This document shows positions 34,760 to 43,033 of a DNA stretch of 64,000 nucleotides, piece by piece (the stretch's first letter is position 1; every line of letters starts with the position of its first letter). The notes under the pieces were generated by a model. It had not been told where the DNA came from. It was given only the letters and a program-made list of their open reading frames with translations, and ran no database searches. Location of the stretch: positions 62,001 through 126,000 of the forward strand of contig JADKJX010000003.1 of assembly GCA_016720775.1 (NCBI GenBank). Direction: 5' to 3'. This DNA is from Chitinophagaceae bacterium. Its GTDB lineage: Bacteria; Bacteroidota; Bacteroidia; Chitinophagales; Chitinophagaceae. The position numbers and the translations under genes were made by a program.

Positions 34760-36571
34760 TTAGTTATATATCCGCTCAATGGCTGTCTTGTACTTTTCCA
34801 TGATCACTTTGCGTTTTAATTTAAGGGTGGGGGTAAGCTCGCCGCTGTCGATGGTCCATTCATTGGGCAGCAATTCAAACTTTTTTATTTGCTCCACGTG
34901 GTTGAAGAATTTATTAAAGGAGTCAACCAGTTCTTTATAGAGGTCCAATACTTTTGGATTGTGAACCGCATCTTCTATCGTTGTAAATGCAATTCCTTTG
35001 TGCTGCATCCATTCTTTCAGGTTGGGTAAAGATGGAACGATCAGGGCGCCCACAAATTTCTGCTCGGCTCCCACCACCATCATCTGCTCCACAAAGGGCG
35101 ATTCTTTCATTTTATTTTCGATGGGCTGCGGTGCCACGTATTTCCCACCACTGGTTTTAAAGAGTTCTTTCTTCCGGTCGGTGATCTTTAAATATTTTCC
35201 ATCTTCAAAAATGCCGATGTCGCCGGTATGAAGCCAGCCGTCAATAATGGTTTCGGCGGTCAGGTCGGGCCGCTTATAATAGCCCATCATTACGCTGGGG
35301 CCTTTTACACATATTTCACCATCGGCTTCCAGTTTTACTTCCTGTCCTTCTATCACCGGGCCCACGGTGCCAAACTTTGTTCCTCCCCTTGCCTTACGGT
35401 TAACGCTTATCACCGGGCTGTTTTCGGTTGGTCCGTATCCTTCATAAATAGGAATGCCGGCAGCCGTAAAGATGCGTATCAATCTTACCTGGCAGGCGGC
35501 GCCACCGGTTACGATCAGGTCTATCTTACCACCCAATGCCTCCCGCCACTTGCTAAAGATGATCTTGTTGGCAAGGGCCAGTTGTATATTGTACCAGGCG
35601 CCTTTTGATTTGATGTTGTCGTATTCATTGGCAAGAGAAACAGACCAATAAAATAATTTCTTTTTTATGCCGGTCAGTTCTGCGCCCTTTGCCATTATTT
35701 TTTCATAGGTCTTTTCCAGCAACCTCGGTACGGTGGAAAATAAAGTAGGCCTTACTTCTTTTAAGTTCTCGGCAATGGTATCTAAATTTTCTGCATAGTA
35801 AATAGAAATGCCGCTGCAGATATAGATCATGGACACCATCCGTTCGAAAATATGATTGAGTGGTAAAAAACTCAATGCTCTTCCGGTTACGTTCGGTTCA
35901 AAGGGAAAACTTTTTACAGAATTAAGCACATTACTTACAATATTGCGGTGACTGAGCATTACCCCCTTGGGTGTGCCTGTGGTACCGGATGTGTAAATGA
36001 TGGTAGCGCAATGTTCGGCCCGGATACCGCTTTTTGTTTCTTCCAGTTTTGCAAGATCAGGATCGGTTATATCAGCAAGAAGTTTTTTCCAATGATCCAC
36101 AGCAGGCAGTTCATCAAAACTGTAAACATTTTTAAGACTGGGCACCCGATCCCGGATATTATTGACCTTGTCAAGAATATCCTGCCCGCTTACAAAAACA
36201 TATTTTACAGCCGCATCATTAAAAATAAATTCCAGTTCATTGATGTTGGTGGTGGGGTAGATGGGGCAGAGGGCAGCACCTATCTGCTGGCAGGCCATAT
36301 CAAGCATCAGCCATTCGGGGCGGTTCTTCGAGACCAGGGCTATCTTATCCTGGTTCTCGATCTTCATGTCGTTGCCGCTTACGCCCAGTTTCATTAACCC
36401 GGCACTAAGCCGGTTAATGAGATCTTTTACTTCGGCTGTGCTGTAAGAGATCCATTGCCCGTTCTCTTTTCCGCAAAACATATCCTTCTTGGGAAAGGCG
36501 TTCAGTTGGTAATCTACAAAATCAAATATTCTTGAATTTTCATTCATAAGCAATCGTTGGTTTTGCTCCAA
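34760..36571 (-). CDS. long-chain acyl-CoA ligase (AMP-binding)
   Basis: A 603-residue ANL-superfamily enzyme with the P-loop ATIIYTSGTTGTPKGVMLSH (about 187-206), EGYGPTENSP (A5 motif), DGWLHTGDIGIFEDG (A7) and DRKKELFKTSGGKYVAPQPIE (A8/A10 region). The arrangement matches FadD15-type long-chain fatty acid-CoA ligases. It forms acyl-CoA from fatty acid, ATP and CoA for beta-oxidation or lipid synthesis. A second start at Met9 (MNENSRIF) is equally plausible. It is a single gene on the minus strand. Confidence 0.92.
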   Translation of the reverse strand: MEQNQRLLMNENSRIFDFVDYQLNAFPKKDMFCGKENGQWISYSTAEVKDLINRLSAGLMKLGVSGNDMKIENQDKIALVSKNRPEWLMLDMACQQIGAALCPIYPTTNINELEFIFNDAAVKYVFVSGQDILDKVNNIRDRVPSLKNVYSFDELPAVDHWKKLLADITDPDLAKLEETKSGIRAEHCATIIYTSGTTGTPKGVMLSHRNIVSNVLNSVKSFPFEPNVTGRALSFLPLNHIFERMVSMIYICSGISIYYAENLDTIAENLKEVRPTLFSTVPRLLEKTYEKIMAKGAELTGIKKKLFYWSVSLANEYDNIKSKGAWYNIQLALANKIIFSKWREALGGKIDLIVTGGAACQVRLIRIFTAAGIPIYEGYGPTENSPVISVNRKARGGTKFGTVGPVIEGQEVKLEADGEICVKGPSVMMGYYKRPDLTAETIIDGWLHTGDIGIFEDGKYLKITDRKKELFKTSGGKYVAPQPIENKMKESPFVEQMMVVGAEQKFVGALIVPSLPNLKEWMQHKGIAFTTIEDAVHNPKVLDLYKELVDSFNKFFNHVEQIKKFELLPNEWTIDSGELTPTLKLKRKVIMEKYKTAIERIYN

Positions 36572-36679
36572 ACCCCTTCCTTCAACTTAACTCAGGAGAG
36601 GCTTTAGAGTCTTATTATTTCTGGCTTCTATAAAGTATTATAGAATTTAATTTTATTTATCTCTTGCTTTTAAGTCTCT

Positions 36680-36958
36680 TTAGGGCTTCTGATTCTTCAG
36701 CTTCTCGTATTCTCTTTCGGCAAGCGTATCTTTATCTGTTTTGTAGGCTTTCATGAATTTAAAAACCAGGCCAATACCCAAACCAAACATTACCCACAAT
36801 GGCCATGGTGTTCCGCCATTATATCCATGGCGCCCGTTGGTAAAATACCACACAGCCCAGCAAATAACGGACACTACCACAAAACCAACCAGGCTGTCCT
36901 GGAAATCGGCCCGGCGTTTGGCAAGCTGCCATAATTTTTCATCCCGTTGCTCTTCCAT
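36680..36958 (-). CDS. 2TM domain-containing protein
   Basis: A 92-residue protein: charged N-terminal helix (LWQLAKRRADFQDSLVGFVVVSV), two transmembrane segments (about 22-40 and 52-68) separated by a Trp/Gly-rich turn, and a charged tail. This is the pattern of the 2TM domain (PF13239) common in Bacteroidota, usually of unknown role or as an anchor for signalling domains. No partner domain is fused. Confidence 0.75.
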   Translation of the reverse strand: MEEQRDEKLWQLAKRRADFQDSLVGFVVVSVICWAVWYFTNGRHGYNGGTPWPLWVMFGLGIGLVFKFMKAYKTDKDTLAEREYEKLKNQKP

Positions 36959-37042
36959 AAAAATTATTTTAGAGACAAGTTAATAAAAAAAAGCCACTTG
37001 TACCTGCTGTAAAAATGGCTGTTGTATTAGTTTTGAGAGGGA

Positions 37043-38041
37043 CTAATGATAATATTGTCCGGCAGAAATCTTAAACACCCTGTTTTTCTGAAAACGGCTC
37101 AGCTCATTGTATTCTTTTGTATGGGCATTTATCCAGGTTTGGTAAGCCGGTAAATTTTGTGGGGCGGCAAATATCCACTGGTTGTAGGCATCAAACAATC
37201 CATCCTGCAGTAATTGTTTATGCAGGTCGAAAAGTTTATAAGGAAATTTGCCGGCGTTTGCAGGATACCAGTCTAAGATGAACCGGGTACGGATCATAGT
37301 AAGCGATTCTGCAGTAATGCCGCCGGATGCCGCAGCGCTTTGTTTGTTCATGGTATTCAGAAATGCCCCAACGAAATTGTTCTTTTCGGTGTTGTGCTTT
37401 TCCAGGTTGGCATCGGCAAATAATTTTTTATATCCCTCCAGCAAAATATTTTTCATTTCAGGGGCATACACACTTTGCGGATCCATGTTCAGGAATACTT
37501 CGCCATAGATGAGTCCCCACACTTTATCGGTACTGAAATAATAATACTTGGCTGCATTATAATAGTTGCCTGCAAAGCCGGGTTCTGCTTCAATTCCTTT
37601 TTCCCATTGTTTTATTGCCGAATAATCGCCCTGAGACCAGAGCAGCTTACCGAGTTCATTATACAAGGCACCGCTGTTGGATAATTTTTTAATGCCTTTG
37701 CGGTAAATTTTTTCAGCTTCCTTCGCCTGGTCAAGCGCCAGGTATGCATCGCCTGCGATCTGGTAACACTGGTCGTCGGCAGTTTCTTTTTCAAATAAGG
37801 GTTTAAGAACTTCCACCGCTTTAGTGTAATCTTTTGAAAAATAATAATTCAAAGCAAGGTCTTTCACTATTTCCATGTTCCCGGGTTGCATGGCCGATGC
37901 CCGGTTAAGAACAAGGATGGCATTGGCATAATCTCCCTGCTGCATGTATGCCCGTGCATTTTTATGCAGCTCGGCTGCATCCTGTGCAGGGGCAATGCCG
38001 TAGAAAAGAACAACAACAGTTAACAGAAAAATTTTTTTCAT
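37043..38041 (-). CDS. exported tetratricopeptide-repeat protein
   Basis: A 332-residue protein with a signal peptide (residues 1-19, ending APAQ) and several TPR motifs (AELHKNARAYMQQGDYANAILVLNRA..., LALNYYFSKDYTKAVEVLKPLFE, GDAYLALDQAKEAEKIYRKGI, LGKLLWSQGDYSAIKQWEKGI), then a helical C-terminal domain. It probably mediates protein-protein contacts in the periplasm. The specific function is unknown. It lies 33 bases downstream of the DUF1015 gene. Confidence 0.85.
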   Translation of the reverse strand: MKKIFLLTVVVLFYGIAPAQDAAELHKNARAYMQQGDYANAILVLNRASAMQPGNMEIVKDLALNYYFSKDYTKAVEVLKPLFEKETADDQCYQIAGDAYLALDQAKEAEKIYRKGIKKLSNSGALYNELGKLLWSQGDYSAIKQWEKGIEAEPGFAGNYYNAAKYYYFSTDKVWGLIYGEVFLNMDPQSVYAPEMKNILLEGYKKLFADANLEKHNTEKNNFVGAFLNTMNKQSAAASGGITAESLTMIRTRFILDWYPANAGKFPYKLFDLHKQLLQDGLFDAYNQWIFAAPQNLPAYQTWINAHTKEYNELSRFQKNRVFKISAGQYYH

Positions 38042-38074
38042 TTGATATGATTTAAAATAGGCAATCGTTATGTC

Positions 38075-39316
38075 TTATTCGTTCGCTGCATTATCAATAA
38101 GATGTGTAAGCAGGCCGTCCCTCAGTTTGGGTTCAAACCAGGTGCTTTTCGGGGGCATCACATTTCCGCTGTCGGCAATATCAAACAACTGTTGTATCGT
38201 CACCGGGTGCAGACTGAAAGCAACCGCCATCTCACCACTGTCAACTCTTTTTTCCAGTTCACCCAGTCCACGTATGCCGCCAATGAAGTCGATCCGTTTG
38301 TCGGTACGCTGGTCTTTAATATTCAAAACAGGATCCAGTAAATTATTCTGCAGGATCGTTATATCAAGCACGCCAATGGGATCATTGCTGTAACTGTTCT
38401 CATTCGCTGTTAACCGGTACCATTGTTTATTTACATACAAGCCAAACTCATGCAACTGTGCCGGTGAAAAGGCCCCGGCTGCTTTTTGTACCGAGAATTT
38501 ATTTTTAATGGCCGATAAAAGATCTTCTTCAGTCAACCCATTCAGATCAGTAACCACCCGGTTGTAGTCCATGATTTGCAACTGGTTTGATGGAAATAAG
38601 GTGGTGAGAAAATAATCGGCCCCTTCCTGTGCATTACCGCCCAATGCAACTCTCACTTTTGCCGCAGATGCAGCCCGGTGATGGCCATCGGCTATATAAG
38701 TGCAGGGAACCTGTTCTTTGAACAGGGCAGATATTTTGTCAATGGTATCATTATCATTCACTATCCAGATGGTATGGCGGATGCCATCATCTGCGGTAAA
38801 ATCATACACCGGGCTTTTTTCTTTCCACTTATTGATGAGGGCATCAATAGCTGCTACGTTCCGGTAGGCTAAAAAAACATTACCGGTTTGTGCACCGGTT
38901 GTTTTAATATGGTTGATGCGGTCTTTTTCTTTTTCCGGCCGGGTGAATTCGTGTTTTTTAATGAGGTCATTTTCATAATCATCCACTGAGCTTCCACAAA
39001 CAAGGCCAGTCTGGCTTCTGCCATTCATGATCAATTGATAAATATAGTAACAGGCTTTGCTTTCCCTGAATAAGATCTTACGGCTGATAAAAGCATCCAG
39101 GTTTTCCTTTGCTTTATCATATACTTCCTGCGAGTGAATGTCGGTGGTATCGGGCAGGTCAATTTCACTTTTGGTGATGTGTAAAAAACTGGCACTGTTT
39201 CCCCTTGCCTCCACTTTTGCTTCCTTGCTGTTGAGTACATCATAGGGTCTTGATGCCACCTGCTTTGCCATTTCTGCCGCAGGTCTCAGTGCTTTAAAAG
39301 GGTGAATCGTTATCAT
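38075..39316 (-). CDS. DUF1015 domain-containing protein
   Basis: A 413-residue protein matching DUF1015: ASRPYDVLNSKEAKVEA (around residues 21-37), CYYIYQLIMNGRSQTGLVCGSSVDDYE, ADGHHRAASAAKV and IDFIGGIRGLGELE near the C-terminus. The family is often linked to serine biosynthesis genes in Bacteroidota, and here serC is the next gene upstream (40 bases). The usual neighbour serA is absent. The biochemical role is unknown. Confidence 0.88.
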   Translation of the reverse strand: MITIHPFKALRPAAEMAKQVASRPYDVLNSKEAKVEARGNSASFLHITKSEIDLPDTTDIHSQEVYDKAKENLDAFISRKILFRESKACYYIYQLIMNGRSQTGLVCGSSVDDYENDLIKKHEFTRPEKEKDRINHIKTTGAQTGNVFLAYRNVAAIDALINKWKEKSPVYDFTADDGIRHTIWIVNDNDTIDKISALFKEQVPCTYIADGHHRAASAAKVRVALGGNAQEGADYFLTTLFPSNQLQIMDYNRVVTDLNGLTEEDLLSAIKNKFSVQKAAGAFSPAQLHEFGLYVNKQWYRLTANENSYSNDPIGVLDITILQNNLLDPVLNIKDQRTDKRIDFIGGIRGLGELEKRVDSGEMAVAFSLHPVTIQQLFDIADSGNVMPPKSTWFEPKLRDGLLTHLIDNAANE

Positions 39317-39356
39317 TATATCGGTCTGTTATTACTTGTAAATGTATATAAATTGT

Positions 39357-40481
39357 TTAAGCATGCTGCCCCGCAAATTCCTTCATCAGTTGTGCCAGCA
39401 CTTCCACGCTGCTTATTGGCAATGCATTGTAAAGCGAGGCCCGGAAACCACCCACCAGGCGATGTCCTTTGATGCCAACAATGCCATGCTCTTTGGTAAA
39501 CTGTAAAAAGGATTGTTCCAAAGCCGGATCTTTCATAACAAAGCAGGCATTCATCTTGCTCCGGTCTTCTTTATTTACTGTTCCGGTAAAAAGCGGGTTC
39601 TCATCAAGTGCTTTATACAGCAATGCGGCTTTTTCATTATTCAGTTTTTCAATGGCAGCAACACCACCCTGTGCCTTCAGCCATCGCAACGTAAGCATGC
39701 TCACATACACGGCGAATACCGGCGGCGTATTCAGCATAGAACCTTCCTTGATGTGGTTGCGGTAATCCATGATGGTGGGAATGCTGCGCTTTACTTTCCC
39801 CAGGATATTTTTATTTATCACAATTAAGTTCACACCGGCTGGTCCCATATTTTTTTGAGCGCCGGCATAAATAAGATCAAAGGAATTAAAATCAAGTACC
39901 CGGCTGAAGATATCGCTGCTCATATCCGCCACCAGGCTGTTGCTGGTTTTAGGAATGCTTTGCCATTGCGTACCGTAAATGGTATTGTTGGTGGTGATGT
40001 GCAGGTATTTTGCATCATTGGGTACGGCAAAATCTTTTGGGATATAAGTGAAGTTGCTTTCCTTGCTGCTGCAAACAACTTCCACCTTGCCAAACAGTTT
40101 TGCTTCCTTGATGGCCTTGGTGCTCCACACGCCGGTATCTGCAAAAGCCGCTGTATCTTTTTCATCCAGCAGGTTCATGGGCACCTGCATGAACTGGGTG
40201 GATGCACCCCCATGCAGAAATAATACTTCATGGTCGTTGTCCAGGTTCATCAGCTCTCTTACCAATACCCTTGCTTCATCCATCACTTCCTGGAAAACCG
40301 GTGTACGATGCCCGGTCTCTAAAATGGATAAACCGGTATTATTAAAATTAAGGATAGCCTGTGCTGCTTCTTCAAAAACTACTTTAGGTAAAATAGAAGG
40401 GCCGGCATTAAAATTATGAACCACGCTTGTTGATCCCTTCCCTTCGGCTCCGCTCAAGGTGGGAGAATTGAAAACACTCAT
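39357..40481 (-). CDS. serC: phosphoserine aminotransferase
   Basis: About 374 residues from Met at 40481 (an upstream in-frame ATG at 40511 adds 10 more). Class V aminotransferase of the serine pathway: it converts 3-phosphohydroxypyruvate and glutamate to phosphoserine. Hallmarks are HNFNAGPSILPKVVFEEAA, ETGHRTPVFQEVMDEA, FLHGGASTQF and the PLP-lysine motif LIYAGAQKNMGPAGV. The natural start in this family is just before HNFNAGPS. Here about 20 extra residues precede it (SVFNSPTLSGAEGKGSTSVV), encoded by a dispersed repeat at 40437-40467. The fold should tolerate this N-terminal addition. Confidence 0.92.
   Translation of the reverse strand: MSVFNSPTLSGAEGKGSTSVVHNFNAGPSILPKVVFEEAAQAILNFNNTGLSILETGHRTPVFQEVMDEARVLVRELMNLDNDHEVLFLHGGASTQFMQVPMNLLDEKDTAAFADTGVWSTKAIKEAKLFGKVEVVCSSKESNFTYIPKDFAVPNDAKYLHITTNNTIYGTQWQSIPKTSNSLVADMSSDIFSRVLDFNSFDLIYAGAQKNMGPAGVNLIVINKNILGKVKRSIPTIMDYRNHIKEGSMLNTPPVFAVYVSMLTLRWLKAQGGVAAIEKLNNEKAALLYKALDENPLFTGTVNKEDRSKMNACFVMKDPALEQSFLQFTKEHGIVGIKGHRLVGGFRASLYNALPISSVEVLAQLMKEFAGQHA
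40437..40467. repeat. dispersed repeat at the 5' end of serC
   Basis: On the minus strand, CCACCTTGAGCGGAGCCGAAG with flanking CC. It is related to ATCCTGAGCAAAGCCGAAGG at 4849-4871. It reads in frame as SPTLSGAEGKG ahead of the conserved serC N-terminus. Confidence 0.6.
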
Positions 40482-40528
40482 TATAAACAATTGAGCAGCA
40501 AAAATACCCAAATCAGATCAATCGGCCT

Positions 40529-41524
40529 TTATTGTTCTTCCCGCCCGATCATTTTACTGCCGGAACTCCATTGTACATTGAGTTGTTCAAATTCTTTCAG
40601 ATCTGCATCGCTGAATTTTTTATCAACCAGTTCTTTCAGGTCAGGCTGACCGGCATTTACCCAGGCCGTGTACCAGAATGAGGCTATGGCAAAAATGGAT
40701 TGCCGCATGCGGCGTTCGATCATACCGTCGAGTTTTTTATTATAGGCAATGGTAAAAGCAGCGGAGTATTGACGAATTGTTTTTCCGCTGCGTTCTTCAA
40801 AAGAATATTTTTTATCATCCGGGAACTGAAGCGTAAGTTCCCGTTCAAAAGCTAAAACGGAATCTGCTGCCCGGGCACTTTCTAAAACACGCTTCCAGAT
40901 AAAATCGCCTGGGTTTTGTATGTATGTTGCCTTGCCGATAAAAAAATCAAATCCGATAGTCACCGGATCTTTTTCTGCCAGCAATTCCGGAACCCGGCTT
41001 TCCCAAAAAGCATGAATGCCTTTTTGATTGCTGAATTGTCCGTTGTGGTTGCTGCAGGCATGCAGCGGAACATGGGCATCGGCAATATAATGCCCGATCT
41101 CTGCACTGGCCTTCATGATCAGGGTAAAGTTCTTTGTTTTGAATGCATCCGTGAGCCGGTAAAGCATATTTTGAATATGCCAGGGAACAATGCCGTATTG
41201 TTTTAAGCTGTCTTCTCCGAATTTTGCAACGGCATCCGCCCATTTTCTTGGCAACGATTCAAAAGGATAAGCTCCGTAATGGTCAATATCGATGTAATGC
41301 CTTGCTGCTTCAGCAGGTACGGCGTATCTTCTTTTATCCGGATCAACGGCATGCTCACCCAGGAACAGGATATTAGGTTTATATAACCTCATCATTTCGG
41401 GAGGCAATAGAAAAACGGCGTAGTAATTTATTTTCTGGTGGGCATAAAATCCCCAGCAGAATGAATGGAGATGCAGCAGCAATAAAATAAAAAGCAACAA
41501 TGCAGAGCGGATAGCTTTTTTCAT
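40529..41524 (-). CDS. exported zinc-dependent phospholipase C-like protein
   Basis: A 331-residue protein with a signal peptide (about 1-22). Zinc-ligand-like residues are spread through GFYAHQKINYYAVFLLP, EHAVDPDKRRY, ARHYIDIDHYGAYPFE, EIGHYIADAHVPLHACSNHNGQ and HAFWESRVPELL, the pattern of the phospholipase C/P1 nuclease superfamily (trinuclear zinc site). The Bacteroidota group is annotated as zinc-dependent phospholipase C; substrate preference is not established. It lies 18 bases upstream of the longest serC start and may be co-transcribed. Confidence 0.82.
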   Translation of the reverse strand: MKKAIRSALLLFILLLLHLHSFCWGFYAHQKINYYAVFLLPPEMMRLYKPNILFLGEHAVDPDKRRYAVPAEAARHYIDIDHYGAYPFESLPRKWADAVAKFGEDSLKQYGIVPWHIQNMLYRLTDAFKTKNFTLIMKASAEIGHYIADAHVPLHACSNHNGQFSNQKGIHAFWESRVPELLAEKDPVTIGFDFFIGKATYIQNPGDFIWKRVLESARAADSVLAFERELTLQFPDDKKYSFEERSGKTIRQYSAAFTIAYNKKLDGMIERRMRQSIFAIASFWYTAWVNAGQPDLKELVDKKFSDADLKEFEQLNVQWSSGSKMIGREEQ

Positions 41525-41602
41525 TTTTAACGATTAGGCTACCTGAAATTAGATGCATCAGTCCGCTCAACCCGGTTGTTTTTCCGGGCAGATCAGGGTG
41601 TT

Positions 41603-42220
41603 TTATTTTTTGGCATCGTCTTCATCAATATCGGTAACACCGCCGCTCACGGCAAACTTCATGGTTTGTGCGGCCGTGATATTTCCGATGGGCTTTACCC
41701 GGTTCCTTGGTATCACATATACATTCCCCGCAACGGAATAGGCCATGGGTATATAAACGGTCACGTATTCATGCAGACCAAAATCCTCCATGTCTTCCCT
41801 GGTAACAAAGCCAAAGCGCCACACATCGTTGTCATCTACATTGGCCAGCACGTGTTTGGTGAATTTCTTATTGTCGCCGGCAAAGGCTTCAAAAAAATCT
41901 TTGGTAGGGGAATAGATATGTTTGATGCCGGGTATTTTTTCTATGAGCTTATCGAAAAAATTAATGAAACGGGTGGTAATAAAAAAAGAACTGAAATACC
42001 CAATAACGATCAATACCATAATGATGAGTACAAAACCGATCCCGTAATTTCTTACATGAACAACTCCCTGCAGATCTGTATAGGTAAAAATGGGGATCCA
42101 GCTGTCGATGGATGAAACCGCCCAATATATAAAATAGGCAGTGATGGTTACTGGGCCAAGGATCAAAAGTCCCTGCAGGAAGTATTGCAGCAGCTTTTTA
42201 TAGTGAAAATTTCTTTTCAT
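41603..42220 (-). CDS. DUF502 membrane protein
   Basis: A 205-residue protein with two transmembrane helices (about 14-32 and 64-84) and a C-terminal soluble region. The sequence (LLILGPVTITAYFIYWAVSSID, IPGIKHIYSPTKDFFEAF, DNDVWRFGFVTRE, YVTVYIPMAYSVAGNVYVIPRNRVKPI) fits DUF502. The function is unknown; plant homologues are linked to membrane trafficking. A -7 box CAAAGATA (TATCTTTG on the minus strand) at 42240-42247 is placed suitably for its promoter. Confidence 0.85.
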   Translation of the reverse strand: MKRNFHYKKLLQYFLQGLLILGPVTITAYFIYWAVSSIDSWIPIFTYTDLQGVVHVRNYGIGFVLIIMVLIVIGYFSSFFITTRFINFFDKLIEKIPGIKHIYSPTKDFFEAFAGDNKKFTKHVLANVDDNDVWRFGFVTREDMEDFGLHEYVTVYIPMAYSVAGNVYVIPRNRVKPIGNITAAQTMKFAVSGGVTDIDEDDAKK

Positions 42221-42337
42221 GATGGTTCATTTTGTAAATCAAAGATAACTGATTGAGTTCCCTTTTAACAGGCGCTAAAAACCAACTTCCCGGCCTGCCT
42301 GATGTTAAGTTTTTATGACGAATGGCAAAAAAAGAGG

Positions 42338-42376
42338 ATGGAAACTTTGGTTACAATAAAAGTTTCCATAGTTTTG
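42338..42376 (+). promoter_or_regulatory. promoter and TetR-type operator of the efflux operon
   Basis: The inverted repeat ATGGAAACTTT (42338-42348), N10, AAAGTTTCCAT (42359-42369) is perfect over 11 bases. Inside and next to it are TTTG (42346-42349), a 19-base spacer and TAGTTTTG (42369-42376), an exact Bacteroidota promoter (TTTG-N19-TAnnTTTG). The operator thus covers the spacer and both ends of the promoter. The regulator gene begins at 42387, only 10 bases later, so it should repress its own operon. Confidence 0.8.
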
Positions 42377-42386
42377 CGTCCCGATT

Positions 42387-43013
42387 ATGATAATACCAGA
42401 TACAAAACAACGCATTCAGAAAGCAGCCCACGACCTGGTGATGCAATACAGCATCCGCAGTGTGAGCATGGATGATATTGCTGCCAACCTTGGAATGAGC
42501 AAGAAGACCATTTACCAGTACTTCAAGGATAAGGATGAACTGGTAGAATCGGTGGTGGATGAAGTAATAGATGCTAACCAATGCATTTGCAACGAGGACA
42601 GGGACCGGGCCGATAACGCCGTGCACGAGATATTCCTGGTAATGGACATGATGGTGGAAATGTTCAAGACCATGAACCCCTCCATCCTGTTCGATATGCA
42701 GAAAGACCACCCGGCAGCATTTGGCAAGTTTCAAAAACACCGCAACGAATACCTGTACAATGTGTGCCGGCAAAACCTGGAACGGGGCATCCGGGAAGAA
42801 TTATTCCGCCCCGAGATAAATGTAGATACCATGGCCCGTTACCGGGTTGAAACCATGCTTACGGCGTTTAACCCCGAGTTTCAGCGCAGCGTAAAGCAAA
42901 ACCTGCTCGACATAGAAAAAGAGATCATCATTCATTACCTGTTTGGCCTGGTAACCCTGAAAGGATATAAACTGGTACTGAAATACATGGAAGAAAAAGG
43001 ATTAAAAAAATGA
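42387..43013 (+). CDS. TetR/AcrR family repressor
   Basis: A 208-residue regulator. The N-terminal helix-turn-helix is IRSVSMDDIAANLGMSKKTIYQYFKDKDELVESV (about residues 20-53), and the rest is an all-helical ligand and dimer domain ending in a tail of lysines. It is the first gene of the TolC-HlyD-RND operon, whose promoter carries a perfect 32-base dyad just upstream, so it most likely represses its own efflux operon until a toxic ligand binds. Confidence 0.92.
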   Translation: MIIPDTKQRIQKAAHDLVMQYSIRSVSMDDIAANLGMSKKTIYQYFKDKDELVESVVDEVIDANQCICNEDRDRADNAVHEIFLVMDMMVEMFKTMNPSILFDMQKDHPAAFGKFQKHRNEYLYNVCRQNLERGIREELFRPEINVDTMARYRVETMLTAFNPEFQRSVKQNLLDIEKEIIIHYLFGLVTLKGYKLVLKYMEEKGLKK

Positions 43014-43033
43014 CAAGTAATAAAATAACCGTG

